DNA of 38,255 bases from Nodosilinea sp. LEGE 06152 (GTDB taxonomy: Bacteria; Cyanobacteriota; Cyanobacteriia; Phormidesmidales; Phormidesmidaceae), in the NCBI RefSeq assembly GCF_015207525.1, contig NZ_JADEWR010000034.1, forward strand, positions 1-38,255, written 5' to 3'. Every line of letters begins with the position of its first letter. Position 1 is the stretch's first letter. Under the pieces are notes generated by a model. That model ran no database searches, had not been told where the DNA came from, and was given only the letters and a program-made list of their open reading frames with translations. The position numbers were made by a program, and so were the translations under genes. Positions 7,912 to 17,906 of the stretch are shown here, piece by piece.

Positions 7912-10900
7912 TTAGCTGCCGCCGATGCGGGCGGTGTCGCGGGCGTTTTCTTCAAACGCTGCTGTTAGGGCATCGTCGCCTGTTAGCCCATCGGCCAGAG
8001 CTTTTTGGATGTGTTGCAGTACGCGCTTGTAGTCGCGGGGCATCACCTTCACAAACTTGGCGACGGAGTTCTCCCAATCTTCTAGTAAACTCAGCCCCCG
8101 CTTGCTCTGGGTGTAGTCGACGTGGCGCTGGATTAGCTCTTGCAGGTCGCGAATTTCTTCGGGTTCTTCCAGCCGCTCCAGGTCCACCATTTCGGTGTTG
8201 CAGCGGGTAGCGAAGTCGCCCGCCTCATCCAGCACGTAGGCGACGCCACCGCTCATGCCTGCTGCAAAGTTGCGCCCCGTTAACCCCAACACGATTGCCT
8301 TACCGCCGGTCATGTATTCGCAGGCATGGTCACCAACACCTTCTACCACTGCTGTCACCCCAGAGTTGCGCACGCAGAAGCGCTCACCCGCTAGACCGCG
8401 AATGTAGGCTTCGCCGCTGGTCGCGCCGTAGAAGGCCACATTGCCGGTGATGATGTTTTCAGCGGGCACAAAGGTGGACTGCTTGGGCGGGTAGACAATT
8501 AGCTTGCCGCCGCTGAGGCCCTTGCCCAGATAGTCGTTGGCTTCGCCTTCGAGTTCGAGGGTGACGCCCTTGGGCACAAAAGCTCCGAAGCTCTGCCCGG
8601 CGCTGCCCTGAAAGTGGAGGTGAACGGTATCTTCCGGTAACCCTTCCCAGTGGCGCTTGGTGATCTCGTTGCCGAGAATGGTGCCGACGACCCGGTTGAC
8701 GTTCTGGATAGGCAGAGTAGCGCTGACCTTTTCGCCCCGCTCGATCGCAGGTTCGCACAGCTCCAGCAGGGTGGTCATATCGAGCGATTTCTCTAACCCG
8801 TGATCCTGGGCCATCTGGCAGTAGCGACCGACTTCGGGGCCAACCTCCGGCTGGTGGAGGATGGGGGAGAGGTCGAGGCCCTTGGCCTTCCAGTGGGCGA
8901 TCGCGGCCTTCGGCTCCAGCACATCGGTGCGACCCACCATCTCGTCCAGGGTGCGGAAGCCCAGCTGGGCCATTAGCTCACGCATATCCTGGGCGATGAA
9001 CCGCATGAAGTTGACCACGTGGTCGGGGTCGCCCATGAAATGCTTACGCAGTTCTGGATCCTGAGTGGCGACGCCCACCGGGCAGGTGTTCAGGTGGCAG
9101 ACCCGCATCATGATGCAGCCCATGGAGACCAGGGGCGCAGTGGAAAAGCCAAACTCTTCGGCCCCAAGTAGAGCGGCGATCACCACGTCGCGGCCGGTTT
9201 TCATCTGGCCATCGGTTTCGACTACCACGCGGCTGCGTAGGTTGTTCAGCACCAGGGTTTGGTGGGTTTCAGCCAATCCCAATTCCCACGGTAGGCCAGC
9301 GTGCTTGATGGAGGTTTGGGGTGAGGCTCCGGTGCCGCCGTCGAACCCGGCGATCAGAATGACATCGGCGTGGGCCTTGGCCACCCCGGCGGCGATGGTG
9401 CCGACACCCACTTCAGACACCAGCTTGACGTTGACCCGGGCGTCGCGGTTGGCGTTTTTGAGGTCGTGGATCAGCTCGGCTAGGTCCTCAATGGAGTAGA
9501 TGTCGTGGTGAGGTGGCGGCGAAATCAGGCCGACGCCGGGGGTGGAGTGGCGCACCTTGGCAATCCAGGGGTAGACTTTGCGGCCCGGTAGCTGGCCGCC
9601 CTCGCCGGGTTTTGCGCCCTGGGCCATTTTGATTTGCAGTTCCTGAGCCTGGGACAGGTACAGGCTGGTGACGCCGAAGCGACCGGAGGCCACCTGTTTG
9701 ATGGCGCTGTTTTTGGAGTCGCCCTTTTCGTTGGTCCAGGTGTAGCGCTCGGGGTCTTCGCCGCCCTCGCCCGTGTTAGATTTGCCACCTAGGCGGTTCA
9801 TGGCGATCGCCAGCGCCTCATGTGCCTCCTTAGAGATCGACCCGTAGCTCATCGCCCCGGTCTTAAATCGCCGGGTAATCGCCTCCACGGGTTCTACCTC
9901 GTCAATGGAGATCGGTTCTCGCTGCTTGAACTGGAGCAGGTCGCGCAGGCGGAACATCTGCTTCTCTTGCTCATTCACCAGGGCGGCGTAGCGCTTGTAG
10001 GCATCGTAATCGCCCGTTCTTACCGCTTTTTGCAGGGAGTGAATGATTTCGGGGCTAAACAGGTGGGCTTCGCCTTCTTTGCGCCACTGGTAGTCGCCGC
10101 CGGCATCGAGAGTGATATTGGACCCGGGGCGATCGGGGAAGGCATGACGGTGTCGCTTGAGGGCTTCTTCGGCCAGCACGTCGAGCCCGACACCCTGAAT
10201 GCGGGAGGCCGTCCAGGTGAAGTATTGGTCAACAACCGTGTGGTTGAGGCCCAGGGCTTCAAAGATTTGCGCGCCGCGATAGCTCTGGATGGTGGAAATG
10301 CCGATCTTAGAGGCGATTTTGATCACGCCCTTGGTGACGGCCTTGATAAAGTTCTGACAAGCTTTGTCAAAATCCATTGGGGGCAAGAGCTGGTCGGCCA
10401 TCATGCCCTCGATGGTGTCGAACACTAGGTAGGGGTTGATCGCGCCGCAGCCGTAGCCGATCAGGGTGGCGAAGTGGTGGACTTCCCGGGGTTCGCCCGA
10501 CTCCAGCACCAGGCCAACGCGGGTGCGAGTGCCGTTGCGAATCAGGTGGTGGTGTAGGCCTGCGACGGCGAGCAGGGCGGGAATGGGGGCTTGGGCTGGG
10601 TCGATGTCCCGGTCTGAGAGAATGATCAGGCTCTTACCCTCGGCAATGGCGGCATCCGCAGATTGACAAATTCTGTCTAGAGCGGCCTTCAGCCCCGCCT
10701 CACCCTCGGCAGCGTTGAACAATATTGGCAGCGTCACGGAGGAGAACCCCTGCTCGCCCGCCTGCTTCAGCTTGGCCAGCTCGGCATTGGTGATGATCGG
10801 CGTCTTCAGGTTGATCAGCCGACAGCTCTCGGGCTCGGGCTTGAGCAAATTGCGCTCGCTGCCGATGGTGGTATCGGCTGAGGTGATAATCGCCTCGCGG

Positions 10901-12528
10901 ATGGAGTCGATGGGCGGGTTGGTGACCTGGGCAAACAGCTGGTGAAAGTAGTCGTACAGCAGCCGAGGTTTGTTGGAAAGCACGGTCAGCGGCGTATCTG
11001 TACCCATTGCACCGATCGCCTCGACGCCGTTTTCGGCCATCGGTTTTAGCAGCAGCCGCAGTTCCTCGAAGGTGTAGCCAAAGGCGGTTTGGAGGATGGG
11101 TAGGGGCGCAGCATGCTGCGCCCCTACGGGGGTTGCGCCATTGCCGTTTAACCCGGCGGGGTCTGCCGCCTCCGGTAGATCCGCCAGTTTCACCAGATGC
11201 TGGTCGAGCCATTCGCGGTAGGGATTTTCCGTGGCGATCTGGTGCTTGATTTCCTCATCCGAGACGATCCGGCCCTCGTCCATATTCACCAGGAACATGC
11301 GGCCCGGTTCGAGGCGACCCTTATAGGCCACATTCTCGGGTGCGACGGGCAGCACTCCGGCTTCGGAGGCCATGATCACCAGATCATCCTTGGTCACTGT
11401 ATAGCGGGAGGGGCGCAGGCCGTTGCGATCGAGCACCGCGCCCATCATGGTGCCGTCGGTGAAGGCGATCGCAGCAGGCCCATCCCAGGGCTCCATCAGG
11501 CAGGCGTGGTATTCGTAGAAAGCCTTTTTCTCGGCGCTCATCGACTCGTGGGCCGTCCAGGGTTCGGGCACCATCATCATCATGGCGTGGGGTAGCGATC
11601 GGCCCGCCAGGGTCATGAGTTCTAGCGTGTTGTCGAAGATGCCAGAGTCGCTACCTTCTTTATTGATTAGCGGCTGAGCCCGCTCCAGGCTGTCGCCAAA
11701 CAGCTCCGACTCAAACATCGATTGGCGGGCATACATCCAGTTGATGTTGCCGCGTAGGGTATTGATCTCGCCGTTGTGGGCCACGTAGCGGTAGGGGTGG
11801 GCCCGCTCCCAGCTGGGGAAAGTATTGGTGCTAAAGCGCGAGTGCACCAGGGCCAGGGCGCTTTCCATGTCACGATCGCCCAGGTCGGGAAAATATAGCC
11901 CCACCTGCTCGGGGGTGAGCATGCCCTTGTAAACCACCGTGCGGCAGGAGAGGCTGGTGGCGTACCAGTAGGAGTCGGCGGGCTGAATGGCGGAATGGGT
12001 GCGCTTGCGAATGATGTAGAGCTTGCGCTCAAAGGCCAGATCGTCGGCCAGATCGCCAGAGCGCTGAATAAACACCTGCTGCATGAAGGGTTCGCTAGCC
12101 TTAGCGGTTTCCCCTAGAGAGGCGTTGTCGGTAGGCACATCGCGCCAGCCCAATACCTTTTGCCCTTCCTCGGCGGCGATCTGCTCGAACAGGCGACGAC
12201 CCTTCTCCCGTTCTGCAACATTCGGCGACGAGAAAAAGAACCCCACCCCGTACTGCCCTGGTGCCGGGAGGGCAATGCCCTCTGCCGCCGCCACCTTAGC
12301 CATAAATTTGTGGGGCATTTGCAGCAAAATACCCGCCCCGTCGCCGGTGTTAGCCTCGGCCCCTACCGCGCCGCGGTGGGCTAGGTTGACCAAAATCGTT
12401 AGCCCCTGCTGCACGATGCTGTGCGACTGTGCGCCTTTCATATGAACGATGAAGCCAACGCCGCAGGCATCGTGCTCGTATTGCGGGTGGTAGAGACCTT
12501 GGGCTTGGGGCGGTTGGGATAGGGTCAT
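7912..12528 (-). CDS. gltB: Glutamate synthase large subunit
   Basis: GltB takes the amide group of glutamine, channels ammonia to an FMN site and makes two glutamates. From ATG 12528 it is 1538 residues. A TTG at 12564 would add 12 and is not preferred. The N-terminal amidotransferase nucleophile is Cys22 in EHDACGVGF, normally exposed by propeptide cleavage. The central FMN domain and the [3Fe-4S] motif (CIMMRVCHLNTCPVGVATQ, Cys 1138, 1144 and 1149) are intact, and the C-terminal beta-helix (GGKLIVYPP) is complete. A gltD partner on the same strand indicates the pyridine-nucleotide type and not the ferredoxin type. Oddly, residues 468-476 (VGAQHAAPL) are encoded by a 28-bp palindromic repeat in the linker after the amidotransferase domain. 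I see no convincing NtcA site upstream. Confidence 0.97.
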   Translation of the reverse strand: MTLSQPPQAQGLYHPQYEHDACGVGFIVHMKGAQSHSIVQQGLTILVNLAHRGAVGAEANTGDGAGILLQMPHKFMAKVAAAEGIALPAPGQYGVGFFFSSPNVAEREKGRRLFEQIAAEEGQKVLGWRDVPTDNASLGETAKASEPFMQQVFIQRSGDLADDLAFERKLYIIRKRTHSAIQPADSYWYATSLSCRTVVYKGMLTPEQVGLYFPDLGDRDMESALALVHSRFSTNTFPSWERAHPYRYVAHNGEINTLRGNINWMYARQSMFESELFGDSLERAQPLINKEGSDSGIFDNTLELMTLAGRSLPHAMMMMVPEPWTAHESMSAEKKAFYEYHACLMEPWDGPAAIAFTDGTMMGAVLDRNGLRPSRYTVTKDDLVIMASEAGVLPVAPENVAYKGRLEPGRMFLVNMDEGRIVSDEEIKHQIATENPYREWLDQHLVKLADLPEAADPAGLNGNGATPVGAQHAAPLPILQTAFGYTFEELRLLLKPMAENGVEAIGAMGTDTPLTVLSNKPRLLYDYFHQLFAQVTNPPIDSIREAIITSADTTIGSERNLLKPEPESCRLINLKTPIITNAELAKLKQAGEQGFSSVTLPILFNAAEGEAGLKAALDRICQSADAAIAEGKSLIILSDRDIDPAQAPIPALLAVAGLHHHLIRNGTRTRVGLVLESGEPREVHHFATLIGYGCGAINPYLVFDTIEGMMADQLLPPMDFDKACQNFIKAVTKGVIKIASKIGISTIQSYRGAQIFEALGLNHTVVDQYFTWTASRIQGVGLDVLAEEALKRHRHAFPDRPGSNITLDAGGDYQWRKEGEAHLFSPEIIHSLQKAVRTGDYDAYKRYAALVNEQEKQMFRLRDLLQFKQREPISIDEVEPVEAITRRFKTGAMSYGSISKEAHEALAIAMNRLGGKSNTGEGGEDPERYTWTNEKGDSKNSAIKQVASGRFGVTSLYLSQAQELQIKMAQGAKPGEGGQLPGRKVYPWIAKVRHSTPGVGLISPPPHHDIYSIEDLAELIHDLKNANRDARVNVKLVSEVGVGTIAAGVAKAHADVILIAGFDGGTGASPQTSIKHAGLPWELGLAETHQTLVLNNLRSRVVVETDGQMKTGRDVVIAALLGAEEFGFSTAPLVSMGCIMMRVCHLNTCPVGVATQDPELRKHFMGDPDHVVNFMRFIAQDMRELMAQLGFRTLDEMVGRTDVLEPKAAIAHWKAKGLDLSPILHQPEVGPEVGRYCQMAQDHGLEKSLDMTTLLELCEPAIERGEKVSATLPIQNVNRVVGTILGNEITKRHWEGLPEDTVHLHFQGSAGQSFGAFVPKGVTLELEGEANDYLGKGLSGGKLIVYPPKQSTFVPAENIITGNVAFYGATSGEAYIRGLAGERFCVRNSGVTAVVEGVGDHACEYMTGGKAIVLGLTGRNFAAGMSGGVAYVLDEAGDFATRCNTEMVDLERLEEPEEIRDLQELIQRHVDYTQSKRGLSLLEDWENSVAKFVKVMPRDYKRVLQHIQKALADGLTGDDALTAAFEENARDTARIGGS
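11100..11127. repeat. Palindromic repeat, copy 2, inside gltB
   Basis: This is a perfect 28-bp palindrome with half-site GTAGGGGCGCAGCA. It has the same outer bases as the copies at 774 and 25541, but its centre (CGCAG/CTGCG) is changed symmetrically. It lies within the gltB reading frame and is translated as VGAQHAAPL without disrupting it. Confidence 0.9.
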
Positions 12529-12720
12529 TGATTTATCGAGCAAAAGGAACTCAAACAGGGACAAGCATAGACTATGCCTAGCTATTCTGAGATCAGGGAA
12601 AGGCTGCTGACCAGTCTCTTAAGAAAATGATCAGATCAGCACCCCAAGAAGTTTGCGAAATATCACAAACGTCAGGGGTTTTTGATGGTCATTCATTTCT
12701 GCTATACCAGGCACATCTAC

Positions 12721-12765
12721 AAAAAAAGACATGAAAGCCTGAAAAGGCATAGCACCTTTCAGGCT
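12721..12765 (-). terminator. Rho-independent terminator after the DUF3368 toxin gene
   Basis: On the reverse strand the arms AGCCTGAAAGG and CCTTTTCAGGCT (12765-12736, one bulge, 7-nt loop) are followed after a few bases by a run of seven T (12727-12721). It begins about 20 nt after the stop of the toxin gene and separates the pair from gltB. Confidence 0.75.
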
Positions 12766-12786
12766 ATTCCTCAGAGCACGCTTGAC

Positions 12787-13293
12787 TTATTGGTCAATGG
12801 AAGACTCGTCGGCAAGACTTAAAACCTTACTGTAAAGGTCGGCAGAGACTCTAAATCTTGCTTGGGCTATCAGGTCATCAATGATGGGTTTAACCTGCAA
12901 TATAACGCCTTTGCTTTTAGCCTCTAGCAAAGCTCCAAGCAGGCCAGTAATCTTCAATCCTTTCTGTTTGGCAACACTTCTGCCTAGCTGCTCATCAATA
13001 ATCAGCAAATCAGCATTCAATTGAATCGCCAGGATGATGGCCTCAGCTTCGCCTAGGTCTACCTTCTGTTGTTGCAGTAGGCTGTCAACAGTCTGGCGAA
13101 GTTTCACTTCTTTGATTTCTATCCAAGGCAGTATAGGAATCATAGCTGCTTGGCTACAGCTTGGGCTAATCTTAGCTACTTCATTGGCCACAGCATAGGG
13201 TATCACGATCGCTCCATAGACTTCATGGAGTAGATTCAGTTGTCCAATTACAGCAAGGTTGCTGATCGGAGAAGTATTGCAAACAATGGTCAC
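12787..13293 (-). CDS. DUF3368-type PIN-like toxin
   Basis: This 168-residue PIN-like nuclease begins IVCNTSPISNLAVIGQLNLL, where the family's first acidic position (usually D) is Asn. An acidic pair follows in VDLGEAEAIILAIQLNADL and another in LLIIDEQLGRSVAKQ, as in PIN domains. DUF3368 proteins are the usual partners of UPF0175 antitoxins. The start is GTG at 13293, overlapping the antitoxin TGA by 4 nt (GTGA), so translation is coupled. A good terminator follows. RNase activity is inferred from the family. Confidence 0.85.
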   Translation of the reverse strand: MTIVCNTSPISNLAVIGQLNLLHEVYGAIVIPYAVANEVAKISPSCSQAAMIPILPWIEIKEVKLRQTVDSLLQQQKVDLGEAEAIILAIQLNADLLIIDEQLGRSVAKQKGLKITGLLGALLEAKSKGVILQVKPIIDDLIAQARFRVSADLYSKVLSLADESSIDQ

Positions 13294-13535
13294 AGTCTAC
13301 CTAAGCGCCTTAGGGTGGCAACATCCTCTTCTAAGTCTTCAATATCGTAATGGAGAGGAATGTTGCGATCGCTAATAAGATGCTGAAATTCAATCAGGTT
13401 TATGCCCAGTAAACCACTGGCTTTGCCGATACTGATTCTTTTCTGTTGAAATAGCATCAGCACAATTTCCCTCACCAACTCATTGGGGGCAAGGCCAGAA
13501 GCTTCTACTAACTCGTCAGGTAAAACAACGCTCAT
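13290..13535 (-). CDS. UPF0175-family antitoxin
   Basis: This is an 81-residue protein of the UPF0175 family. It reads MSVVLPDELVEASGL, then LVREIVLMLFQQKRISIGKA and SGLLGINLIEFQHLISDRNI, which is a ribbon or HTH-like DNA-binding antitoxin layout. The C-terminus (YDIEDLEEDVATLRRLG) is typical of the family. It precedes the DUF3368 toxin and overlaps it by 4 nt. It is expected to neutralise the PIN-like toxin and to repress its own promoter. The ATG at 13535 is the only sensible start. Confidence 0.87.
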   Translation of the reverse strand: MSVVLPDELVEASGLAPNELVREIVLMLFQQKRISIGKASGLLGINLIEFQHLISDRNIPLHYDIEDLEEDVATLRRLGRL

Positions 13536-13602
13536 GGCAATTTGGCGACCTTGGCGACTTTCTGGATGTGATCATAGCAAGCTCATTTAGTCTTCTGGCA
13601 AA

Positions 13603-13673
13603 AACCAGGAACCGGGTTTCTGCTAGTTAGTCGAGCTTTCCTGCTTTCCAACCAAAAAACTCGGTTTCTTTGG
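13603..13673. repeat. GGTTTCT-type interspersed repeat
   Basis: The segment carries GGAACCGGGTTTCT and, about 45 bp later, AACTCGGTTTCTT. The same paired pattern (AGAAACC...GGTTTCT) occurs at 35486-35552. It lies between the toxin-antitoxin promoter and the end of the SNF2 gene and looks like a dispersed, decayed palindromic repeat. Confidence 0.45.
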
Positions 13674-13679
13674 CGATCG

Positions 13680-16600
13680 CTACCCTTCACTAATCAGCTG
13701 AAGTAGTTGATCGGTGGAGATCTTACCGCTCATGTCGGTGCCTTCGAGTAGGCTGTCGGCTAGGTCGCGCTTTTGCTTGTGCAGGTCCACAATCTTTTCC
13801 TCAATGGTGTTTTTGGCCACCAGGCGATAGATGGTGATGGGGCGCAGCTGACCAATGCGGTGGGCGCGATCGCTGGCCTGATCTTCTACCGCTGGGTTCC
13901 ACCAGGGGTCCATGTGAATCACGTAATCTGCCGCCGTCAGATTCAGCCCGGTGCCCCCGGCCTTCAGGCTGATTAAAAACACATCGCCCTCGCCCGCCTG
14001 GAAGGCATCAACCCGCTTTTTGCGCTCCTTGGCGGGGGTGCTGCCGTCGAGGTACTGATAGCTAATTTTTTGCCCGTCGAGAAACTCGCGCAAAATGCTG
14101 AGGTGATCGACAAACTGGCTAAACACCAGTGCCTTGTGGTTGTTCTCCAGCAGTTCTTCCAGCACTTCGCCAAAGGCTTCGAGCTTGGCGCTGGGCAGGG
14201 CGGTTTTGCCTTTAACCAGGCGAGTGTTGCAGCAGGCGCGGCGCAGCTTCATAATTTCGGCCAGCACCTGCAGGTGTTTGGTGCCCGACTCGATGGTGGG
14301 GTCGGCCAGTTTTTCCACGGCCTCCCGCCGCAGCGCTTCGTAGAAAGCCATTTCCTGGGCGCTAAGTTCGACCTGGAGAGTGATCTCGGTGCGGGCGGGC
14401 AATTCGTCGAGCACCTGGGTCTTGGTGCGCCGCAGAATAAAGGGCTGAATCAGCTTTTTGAGGCGGTTGCGGGCTGACTTGTCCTGGTTGCGCTCGATCG
14501 CATTGGCAAACCGCTGGCTAAACTGATCCTGTGACCCCAGCAGGCCGGGGTTAATGAACCGAAACAGGTTCCACAGCTCGCCCAGGTGGTTTTCGATCGG
14601 GGTGCCGGTGGTGAGAATTTTGAAGCCCCCCTGGAGCTTCATCGCCGCTTTCGATCGCTTGGTAGCGGAGTTTTTAATCGCCTGGGCCTCGTCGAGCACG
14701 ATGGTTTGCCACTCGACCTTGGCCAGCATCTCGGCCACCTCATCCTGCTGCAGGAGGCCGTAGCTGCACACCACCAGGTCAAAGGGGTTAAGGTTGTCGA
14801 GAATTTTCTGGCGATCGCCTGTGCCAAACTGCATTGGCTTCAGCGTCGGCGCAAACTTCTCGGCTTCGCTAATCCAGTTCATGCACACCGAAGTGGGTGC
14901 GACAATCAGCGTCGGCCCCTCGGGAGAACGGGTGAGAATCACCGCCAGGGCCTGGAGGGTTTTGCCCAAACCCATATCGTCCGCTAGGCAGGCTCCCACG
15001 CCCCAGTGGGCCAGCCGCGCCAGCCAGTTGAAGCCTTCGATCTGGTAGTCGCGCAGTTCAGCCTGCAGAGTTGAGGGCAGCTCGGGCTGGAGATCTTTGG
15101 CCTCCTTCAGACGCTTAAGGTGCTCCTTCCAGTGCTGGTCGGTCTTGAGCTGACCCACCTCGTCGATCCACTCTTCCATCGCCAGCGAGGCCAGGGGATG
15201 GAAACGCACGCCGTCGCCGTTGGTTTCGGAGTAGGCCCGCAGGTCGTCGAGGCGCTTGCGAAACTCCTGGGTAAGGGCGAGAAACTGCCCATCGGCCAGC
15301 TTAATAAATCGACTGGGAGACGCCTCCATCAGCGCCATCAGCTGCTGCATACCCAGCACCTCGTCATCGCTGATTTGCAGCTCGCCGCTGGCGGCAAACC
15401 AGTCGCGCTGGCGCTGAATTTGAATCTTAAAGTTGCTGAGGCCGACCCGGTTGGCGATCCGCAGGGTTTCGCCCTCGGGCCATTCCACCACGGCTAGGTC
15501 GCCGATGTCCTGAATCTCCATCAGCAGCTCCAGGCAGGCTTCGGGGTCGTCGATCAGCCACTCGCCCGCTTCATCCTCTAGGCGTTGCAGGGTGGGGCAG
15601 GCGGTTTCTACGGCGCGGGCTAGTTTTTTCTCTTCTTTTAAGTTGCGATGGGTTTGCAGGCGGCGACTGTCAATTTCGGCGATCACCATCTCGCCGCCGG
15701 TACCGGGTCGGTAGTAGGGGCCGTCGTCACCAAAGGGCCGGGTCAGCAGCGAGACCTTGAGGCCTTCGCCCGCGGGCAGCAGGTGCAGGTGGGGCTGGGG
15801 CTGGGCGGCAACCTCTTCAGCATCGGCTACGCCGCCGCCAATGTCGGAGTGCACGGTGACTAGGCCCGCGACGGCGTTGATGGCGGCGAGCACCTGATCT
15901 TTAGCGCTTTCGGGCACTTCGAGGGAATTTTTTGGCCCCAGCACCTCGGCAATGCGGTGGTGCTGAGCGGTAAACTCGACCACCTTGAGCCGGGTGGGAG
16001 TTTCTTTGACCAGGGCGATCGCATTTTTGCCCGCCACCTCTGGGGTGAGCGAAATCGCCAGCTTGCCCGCCCGGGTCTGACGCACCAGCAGGGCCGGTTC
16101 CCCCTTCACCACATCTACCCGAGTCGTGGGCGAGTCTTCCCAAAACACCAGCGGGTGACCGACTAGGGCCAGCAATGCCTGGTGCTTAAAGGTGTAGTTG
16201 TCGTAGCCGTAGCTGTAGGGATCGCTGGCGAGGTGGGCGCAGATGTCGCGGTCTTGGGGAGTGAGGTAGCCGAGTTTATCGGCTTCGTACTTGAGGCGCT
16301 TGAGGGCGATCGCGCGGCCTTTGCTCCAGCCGCCCTTGACGCTGATCTTTTGCTCCTTGGGCTGTAGCATCCAGGTCTCGGTGGAGTAAATCGTCAAAAA
16401 CCAGGCCAGACGATACTCGCTGGGGGTAGCCGCGCTGGACTGGGATGACGGGGTGGGGTTAAGGCCAATCAGCGCCGTCAGCGATAGCTCCCAGGGCTGT
16501 TTGGGGCTAATAATGTCAATCAGGGGGCGAATGCCGGTTTTTTGGCGCAGTTCGGCGGCTGTTTGAGCGTAAGCCTCATCGTCCGTCAGTCGGGCCAGCA

Positions 16601-17906
16601 GTTCGACGGACTCTAGGGCAAACCAGTCGTACCTGGCGGCGGTGGCGGCCTGGTAAAACTCTTTGGCAATATCGGGCAGCCGTTCCTTGGCATTCTCCAG
16701 ATCGACCCAGTAGAGGCACAGCATATCGACCAGGGTTTCAAAGCTGTTGGCGTTGTCGAGGCTGCTGACGGGGGTGGTGGTCAGGTAGCGCTTCGCCGCT
16801 GAGTTGCCCTGCAAGACCTGGGCAACTTTCTCCAGGCAGCTGTAGATCACGCTCATCCAGTGGCGGTAGCCCTGCTCGGCAATGATGTGGGCGTGGCCCT
16901 CGGCCTCTTTGAGGCTGGTGAGAGATCCGGCCTGGATCAGGGCCAGCACCAGAAACAGACCGGGCACGGTGTCAAAGTAGATTTTGCGCTTGCCGGTGCT
17001 TTTTTTCAGCAGCTTGAGGGCAACAGCGCCCGCCTGAATGGTGCCGGCGTAGTCGCCCCGCAGGCAGCTGATCCAGCTCTGGTGCAGCAGCAGTTCGATC
17101 GGGTCTTCGTCGGCGAAGTCTTGCAGGGCGGTATCGGCCTCCTGCAGTCGCCCCTGGGCGATCAGCTGCTCAATCCAGATGCCTTGTAGGTTGTCAGAGA
17201 CGGTAGAGCCAGCCTGGGTACAGTCTTCGTGGAGCAGGGCCACGGGCTCTGCCGCTGGGGTCAGGGCCATCAGCGCGTTGAGGCAGAGGTTGCCCAGGGC
17301 GGCTTCGTAGAGGTCGGGATCTTGCTTGAGGCCCAAAAACCAGTCGCGATCGAAGGGATTGTTGCAGATCAGCTCAAATACCTGCGCCATCGAAATGCGG
17401 CCCGAGGCGTAGGGATTGCTGTAGTAGGCCTCAAACTGCTGCTCGATGTAGTTCCAGTCGCGGCGGTAGAGGCCAATGCGCACCTCGCGCAGAAATTCGT
17501 CCTCGGTTTGAAAATAGCGCAGGCTCTGGTTCCAGCCGTGGGTGCGAATCGGCAGCTTGGTCTGCACCGCTTCGACCATGGGCTCGAAGCGACCCTGGTG
17601 AATGGCGTCGCGGGTGGCAATTTCGGCCAGCAAAGGGTTGCACTGGGGGCCGTAGGTGCTGTGGGTAACCAGCAGGCGTTTGCCGTTCAGGCGAGTAATC
17701 TGCGGGTTGAGCAGATGCGGCCCGGCAATGGTGGGCCTTTGAGCGTGCTCTAAATAGAGGTTGAGGCAGTCGAGCAGCTTTACCTTGCCCACCGGGGCAT
17801 AAATAATGGAGTACAGCTGCACCAACTCTTGCTCTGGCTCGGGCAGCTTTTGGTAAGACTGCACCAGAGTGGCGCGAAGGGCGGCGGTATTTGGAGGGGA
17901 GGGCAT
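13680..17906 (-). CDS. Large SNF2-family (DEAD/DEAH) ATPase/helicase-like protein
   Basis: This is a 1408-residue SNF2-type ATPase. The C-terminal half holds both RecA-like lobes. Motif I is DDMGLGKT, with Lys982. Motif II is DEAQ at 1072-1075. Motif III is LTTGTPIENHLGELW, and a SAGGTGLNL-like SLKAGGTGLNLTAADYVIH and SDRAHRIGQ (arginine near 1350) complete lobe 2. Such proteins use ATP to translocate on duplex DNA and remodel bound proteins; bacterial relatives include RapA. The first ~900 residues are helical, with no domain I can name. The gene is alone on its strand, with a toxin-antitoxin pair after it and a divergent three-gene cluster upstream. The function is probably transcription or repair support, but the substrate is unknown. 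Long bacterial SNF2 proteins also occur in defence islands, and nothing here proves that role. Confidence 0.93.
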   Translation of the reverse strand: MPSPPNTAALRATLVQSYQKLPEPEQELVQLYSIIYAPVGKVKLLDCLNLYLEHAQRPTIAGPHLLNPQITRLNGKRLLVTHSTYGPQCNPLLAEIATRDAIHQGRFEPMVEAVQTKLPIRTHGWNQSLRYFQTEDEFLREVRIGLYRRDWNYIEQQFEAYYSNPYASGRISMAQVFELICNNPFDRDWFLGLKQDPDLYEAALGNLCLNALMALTPAAEPVALLHEDCTQAGSTVSDNLQGIWIEQLIAQGRLQEADTALQDFADEDPIELLLHQSWISCLRGDYAGTIQAGAVALKLLKKSTGKRKIYFDTVPGLFLVLALIQAGSLTSLKEAEGHAHIIAEQGYRHWMSVIYSCLEKVAQVLQGNSAAKRYLTTTPVSSLDNANSFETLVDMLCLYWVDLENAKERLPDIAKEFYQAATAARYDWFALESVELLARLTDDEAYAQTAAELRQKTGIRPLIDIISPKQPWELSLTALIGLNPTPSSQSSAATPSEYRLAWFLTIYSTETWMLQPKEQKISVKGGWSKGRAIALKRLKYEADKLGYLTPQDRDICAHLASDPYSYGYDNYTFKHQALLALVGHPLVFWEDSPTTRVDVVKGEPALLVRQTRAGKLAISLTPEVAGKNAIALVKETPTRLKVVEFTAQHHRIAEVLGPKNSLEVPESAKDQVLAAINAVAGLVTVHSDIGGGVADAEEVAAQPQPHLHLLPAGEGLKVSLLTRPFGDDGPYYRPGTGGEMVIAEIDSRRLQTHRNLKEEKKLARAVETACPTLQRLEDEAGEWLIDDPEACLELLMEIQDIGDLAVVEWPEGETLRIANRVGLSNFKIQIQRQRDWFAASGELQISDDEVLGMQQLMALMEASPSRFIKLADGQFLALTQEFRKRLDDLRAYSETNGDGVRFHPLASLAMEEWIDEVGQLKTDQHWKEHLKRLKEAKDLQPELPSTLQAELRDYQIEGFNWLARLAHWGVGACLADDMGLGKTLQALAVILTRSPEGPTLIVAPTSVCMNWISEAEKFAPTLKPMQFGTGDRQKILDNLNPFDLVVCSYGLLQQDEVAEMLAKVEWQTIVLDEAQAIKNSATKRSKAAMKLQGGFKILTTGTPIENHLGELWNLFRFINPGLLGSQDQFSQRFANAIERNQDKSARNRLKKLIQPFILRRTKTQVLDELPARTEITLQVELSAQEMAFYEALRREAVEKLADPTIESGTKHLQVLAEIMKLRRACCNTRLVKGKTALPSAKLEAFGEVLEELLENNHKALVFSQFVDHLSILREFLDGQKISYQYLDGSTPAKERKKRVDAFQAGEGDVFLISLKAGGTGLNLTAADYVIHMDPWWNPAVEDQASDRAHRIGQLRPITIYRLVAKNTIEEKIVDLHKQKRDLADSLLEGTDMSGKISTDQLLQLISEG

